From NCBI GenBank assembly GCA_030268105.1, contig BSDZ01000005.1:1550001-1614000 (forward strand): a stretch of 64,000 nt of DNA, given 5' to 3'. The notes under the pieces are model-generated. The model made no database searches and had not been told where the DNA came from. It worked only from the letters and a program-made list of their open reading frames with translations. Position 1 is the stretch's first letter; each line of letters opens with the position of its first letter. This DNA is from Volvox africanus (Eukaryota; Chlorophyta; Chlorophyceae; Chlamydomonadales; Volvocaceae). The position numbers were made by a program, and so were the translations under genes. This document shows, one piece after another, positions 60,101 through 64,000 of the stretch.

Positions 60101-63100
60101 CCACCACTAGAAGATGTCAGCAACCCACCTTCAGCCCCTGGAGACTGGTGCTGGGCGGCTGCTCTCTGGGGAAATCCTTTACTGCCCAACAATTCGGACA
60201 ATTGGGGAAGTATCAATGGTAACAACCACCGCCCAGGCCTGGAAACCCGTCACCCACTGATGGCTTCATGCAGAAAACTGCTCACAGTTGGGGACCTGGT
60301 AAGGGTGTACGACATGCTGGAGCATGACCAAATACCCCTCCCTCAGTACATGACCTGGCTAGACTGGACCCAACAGTTTCTAGACCCCTCAGCTAGCCCC
60401 ACCCAACTGCGAGACAAGGAGTCTACCCGTATGGCTCTCTCGGCTCTATGCAACGATATCAGCCCGGCATGGATAGCAGCAGCACGGGAGGTAGTCAACC
60501 GCTTACAACCCCAACAGCCGGACAGGGTGGAGGACAGAATGCAGCAGCAGATGCCAGCACCACCAGACCGCACCACAGTGATGGCCATGATCGTCAGGCG
60601 TTTGGGATGGAGATTGCCAGGGGACTCAGGTATAGTGCCTCTCTACAACCTCACGGTCAGCCAAGCTACTCAGCTGCAAGGGGGCTCAACAGCGGAGGAG
60701 CGATTGGAGCTGATGACAGCTTTTGTGCAGGAGGCGCAAGGGATGCCAACAGGCGGACCAACTCCTCCCTGTCCTGTCACTGACCTCCAGCGCTTTCAGG
60801 CAACCCTAGACAGGCTGTGGACAGCAGTTCGGTGGGAAAATAAAAACAAAGAGACGCTGTGGCGTTTGGTGGTCGATGGGATACCCATGCCTGGCAACAC
60901 ACATCTTTCCAGGGTGCCCATCAAACCATGTGGGTGTGGCAGCTATGGAGCTGATACTGATCAACCTTGCTCCCCACGCCTGCACCACTTCTGGGAGTGC
61001 CCTATAGCCAAGGCGGTGCGAGAACAGATCGACAGACATCTGCCATTGCCGACATCAACCACCATTGAAGGGGGCATGACCAGGCAACAGCTATGGCTTG
61101 TCCAAGCACCTCCCGGTTGCGAGCAGGGCCCTTGGGATGTGATAGCTTTGGCAGCCTTATCTTCTATGGAATATGGCAGGCACTGTCTCCGGGCGGCAAC
61201 CAGGGAACACAGGCCACAGGGGCCTTCTACCCACGGACGGCAGCAGCAACAACAGACCCACACAGCAGAGCAGGGACCCCGTCAACGGGCTATTACTGAC
61301 TTCTTCAACCGTTCAGGGGGGTTCCCTCAAGAAATCGAGGAAGATGCCAATACCCATCCAATCATCTCTACGACACAGCCAGCAATGGACACTCCAACAC
61401 AAACAGCAGCCTCACCCCTGGACCGTGCACGGGCCCGTACAGTTGCAGACTTTTGGGCACGCTTGCATTCGTTTGCAGCGTTGGGAATACCTCACTATGG
61501 CTGGGATCAAGTGGGACCACAACATCCCATCCTAGCCATAGCTGGCACGCAAATGCGGTTTGCAGATCCGGTTGACATCACCGACCATGGAGCAGCAAGA
61601 ACAGAGCAGGGGCTTTTAGGCAGGAGTTTTGAGGAGGAGGTTCTGTGGGAGGAAAGGGGGAGAGTGAGGGAGGTAGAGACAAGGAGAGGGCGGTCTAGTT
61701 CTTGAGGAGGGGAAGGGAGAGGGTGGAGGGTTTCGTGGCTAGAGGTTCCTGTGTCCAGGCTTCGGGTCCTTAGGGTTTTAGGGGGGGTCAGCGAGAGAGG
61801 TCTTTCCTTCTTGTGCAGTGCAGGTGTCTGCGGGGCCAGCTTTGGGTGGGGCCGGAAGGCTTTCTAGGGGGGCGCCAGTTCGGCTTGTCATCCCCCCCCT
61901 CCGCCTCTTGTTGGGTTCTTCCGGCTTGGCTGTGTAAGGGTGTGCTTTCCTGCTGGTGTTTCTCCTCTGAGGGGATCTGTGTGTGTCTGTCAGGCTCCTG
62001 TCAGGTCAGTTTCGGGTTAGAGGAGAGGTTTCCCCGTCCTTTGAGCAGCTAGGTGTCCCCCGTTTTCTGTTGGGCCTTTCTGTGATTTCTTGGTGGCCCT
62101 GAGTGCTCTGTGAGTGGCCAGGCGAGAGCCTGTGAGGGCTCGCTGGCCCTAGTGAGAGGGGGAGCACGTGGCAGGACAGACAGACAAAGCCACGTGTTCC
62201 TCCCCTGCGCTGTGGCTCGGTCCGGTCAGGACCCCCGGTGCTCGTCTTTGGAGGGCGAGTCGCCCACAGTGTAACACCCACAATACATATATATACATAT
62301 ACATACATATATATACTTGATTTTGAAGATTATTAGGATTTTATGAGCTGACATTTGGTTGTACCTAGTCGCGGTGTTGCAGTGTCTTGTATGCGCAGTG
62401 CGCTGGTCACAACCGCGATTCCGTACGACACATGTACAGCTTATACCTGTTGCCGCTGCTCCACCTCCCGGCGCTGCTGCTCCGAAATCAGAGTCCTCAA
62501 CTCCGCCACCTGTTCGGCGGAAAGGGGGGGACGACGAATAAATGAAACATGATACCGCTATGAACGCTGCTGTAAAGGGGGAGAGGAGGGAAACCCAAAG
62601 ACGGACGCGCATGGAACATAAAATTAGGCAGAAAGAGATAAGAGGAGGATTGGAAAAACAACGAAACCGATGGGAGCCTAGCAAAAGAACTTATTTGGAA
62701 ACAAGGGGAGGGAGGGTCACTCATTTTATGACTCTCTTCAATATATGCCGCGATAATTGCAAGCTGATGCACTTTAAAGCGGGTGGTTATAAGTCCCTCC
62801 ACTGGTTGAGAGGGTGGATGTGGCCCCGATGTTGATGGACGGTGAGGACCCCGGTACTAGTGACTTGTGAGCCGACCAGGACGGGAGTTGAGGCCGCCAT
62901 TAGGAAATCCGGCAGAATCCACTAGATGCTGGTGGTGCGTGCTGAACCATCTATCTAGAAATTCACTGCTTTCGGAGCAGTCAACATTCGCTAGGGGTGA
63001 ACGGATGAGGGTATCCCGAAATACTGAAGGGAAGGTAGGGACTGCCGGGTAGTGGCCATGGCAGGTGAAGCAAAATACCCTCCCCCCTTATCCACACACA

Positions 63101-64000
63101 CACCCCTTTCTCACCCCTTTCCCACCAGCTTTCGTACAGCCCAAACACAGTTCCGTACAAATAAACACACTTGGCCCCCTCCTCCCTCACCTGTTGCTGC
63201 ATTGCTTGGAGCTCCTGTAACAGCGGAGAGTTGACCGCCGTCAATGACGACGGCGGCACCGTCGACCCTCTGCCGCCACCACGGCCGCTGTCGAGTCGCA
63301 ACCCACTGGAACTGCCACTACCACTGCCGCCGCCGCCGCCTTCATCGTGGGCAGATGCCGTATCGGCCGCTAAACGCCAGCCTCTGCCTTGCTTAAAGCT
63401 TCGCCCGCCGCGGCCGCCGCGGCTAACGTATTTAGGTCCAGATCCAGATCCAGCTCTGGCGCCATTGCCCCATCCTTGGCCGGCTTTAGGCAGCCAAGCA
63501 TCGCTTCGAACAATACTCACCACACCGTTGCTGCTACTGACACTCTTAGCATCAGCATCAGCTGTGGCGGAGTTTCCGCGGCCCATAAGACCAGCACCTT
63601 CCACATCCCTGCCGCTGCTAGCGATGGAACGGAATCCGACGGCGTTGCTACCGTTACTGCTTAAAACCGCGCTACTGCTACTGCCACTGCTACTACCATC
63701 TTCGCTAGTGCTTGCTGTGGCGCCCATGCCTCCAGGGCCCGCTGCCGTCACAATGGATGTGCAATCGAATGCCGCCGCCTGCAGCACTGACCCACATGGT
63801 GCGACAGCCGTCCCGACCAACGCTGCTGAGGCAGTGACTGTGGCGACGGTGCTGTCAGCTGCAGCCTCAGTGTCGTAATTTGGAGCCGGAAGCTCCCAAG
63901 GTGCCGCCGGAAGGAGGGCAGCCTCTGGCGGTCGCGATGTCGGCGTCGGCGTCGGCCGCCCAGTAGGAGCTGCTAGAGCAACGGTGACGGAGCGGTATCC
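57197..64000 (-). CDS. Large disordered Ser/Ala/Gly-rich protein with short coiled coil, 5' end outside window
   Basis: Four exons fit in phase: 64000-63191 (partial), 62509-62447, 59528-58107 and 57790-57197; about 962 residues are visible and the frame is open at the right edge. The first part is Ser/Gly/Ala-rich with an Arg/Gly-rich patch (SRGGRGGRSFKQGRGWR). A Gln/Glu-rich helix crosses the exon 1/2/3 joins (LLQELQAMQQQ, VAELRTLISEQQRREVEQ, MEALLQYVLSGG), predicting a short coiled coil. Motif KVPIPPEI early in exon 3 and VPLPPEL at the start of exon 4 look like a repeated short motif. The rest is Ser/Ala/Thr/Val-rich and acidic. The final ~60 residues contain HPSYMFQGLRRLSWEGEE. No known family is recognised; RGG-type RNA binding is possible but unproven. 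The 2.9-kb intron between exons 2 and 3 (59529-62446) hosts a LINE in antisense. Confidence 0.65.
59711..59746. repeat. ATACAT-type microsatellite at LINE 5' junction
   Basis: ATACACACACATATATACATATATAC-like run immediately before the first LINE-derived codons. Confidence 0.85.
59747..61705 (+). pseudogene. C-terminal part of LINE ORF2-like protein
   Basis: About 650 open codons ending at TGA 61705. It starts with GGFGLLPLKQHIRARQAMWAMRF, the block that follows the RT domain in many LINEs (GGLG..L....RA...KW). Around 60929-60995 a zinc-knuckle-like motif C-G-C, then C and H-H-F-W-E-C resembles the RT-associated zf-RVT. At 61283-61306 QRAITDFF matches the PIP-box consensus Q-x-x-(I/L/M)-x-x-F-F. 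No endonuclease or RT catalytic motif remains. The frame has no internal stop, so the insertion is fairly recent. It cannot move by itself. Confidence 0.7.
62270..62274 (+). terminator. TGTAA signal at the LINE 3' end
   Basis: TGTAA about 9 bp before the start of the terminal microsatellite, matching the polyadenylation signal used in Volvocales and marking the element 3' end. Confidence 0.6.
62283..62316. repeat. ATACAT-type microsatellite at LINE 3' junction
   Basis: ATACATATATATACATATAC-like run directly after the LINE 3' UTR; similar in unit to the 5' flank. Confidence 0.85.

Larger units (their letters stand above)
59747..62282 (+). mobile_element. 5'-truncated non-LTR retrotransposon (LINE)
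   Basis: About 2.5 kb containing the 3' end of a reverse-transcriptase ORF, a ~575-bp 3' UTR and a terminal TGTAA signal. It lies in an intron of the minus-strand gene, in the opposite orientation. Both flanks are ATACAT/ATATAC-type microsatellite (59711-59746 and 62283-62316), so the insertion seems to have occurred within such a tract and the target-site duplication cannot be told from the repeat. Most of the element (endonuclease, RT core) is missing, the usual result of incomplete target-primed reverse transcription. Confidence 0.75.

Noticed and set aside
61813..62308. Small frames in the LINE 3' part as host genes
   Set aside because: They lie in the element 3' UTR, in GT-rich sequence ending at the TGTAA signal.

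Overview
The window is nuclear DNA from a green alga, most likely a volvocine (Volvox/Chlamydomonas lineage). The evidence is intron-rich genes with consensus GT-AG borders, long low-complexity Ala/Gln/Pro/Ser-rich exons, TGTAA polyadenylation-type signals, a plastid-type serine hydroxymethyltransferase, a probable thylakoid-lumen TPR protein and a non-LTR retrotransposon. There are no bacterial operons, CRISPR arrays or intact tRNA/rRNA genes. Gene models were built by hand from open frames, splice consensus and codon-phase continuity, without transcripts or database searches.

Left part (1-26668): a large, almost identical direct tandem duplication. Copy 1 reaches 14772 and copy 2 is clearest at 15121-26668. 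Each copy carries one 12-exon gene for a giant disordered, acidic protein with a C-terminal coiled coil whose last residues resemble the TACC (transforming acidic coiled-coil) family. The first gene has four tandem copies of an in-frame 699-bp (233-codon) unit and the second has one, giving predicted proteins of about 2752 and 2053 aa. Copy 1 also keeps about 1.1 kb, including a Gln/Pro-rich open frame, that copy 2 lacks. A tRNA-Ser-like relic sits at the copy boundary.

Middle part (26669-45207): a MYB/SANT gene with one R3-like repeat split over four exons (one of 19 nt) and a long Gln-rich tail (28079-33258). A gene-poor stretch of about 6.4 kb with microsatellites follows. Next come a long Ala/Pro/Gly-rich open frame (39704-42139) and another gene-poor stretch. 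From about 42.3 to 50.1 kb the octamer GTACGGCA is strikingly clustered.

Right part (45208-64000): a nine-exon TPR gene with a twin-arginine signal (+), an eleven-exon SHMT gene with two GC-AG introns (-), and a partial gene for a disordered protein (-) that runs off the right edge. A 2.9-kb intron of this last gene holds a 5'-truncated, antisense LINE flanked on both sides by ATACAT-type microsatellite. The LINE C-terminal region carries a zinc-knuckle-like motif and a PCNA-interacting (PIP-box) consensus.

The genes do not form an obvious pathway; this is ordinary eukaryotic gene spacing with a recent segmental duplication. The main points of interest are the TACC-like paralogs with variable repeat number, the clustered octamer, the GC-AG introns and the LINE.
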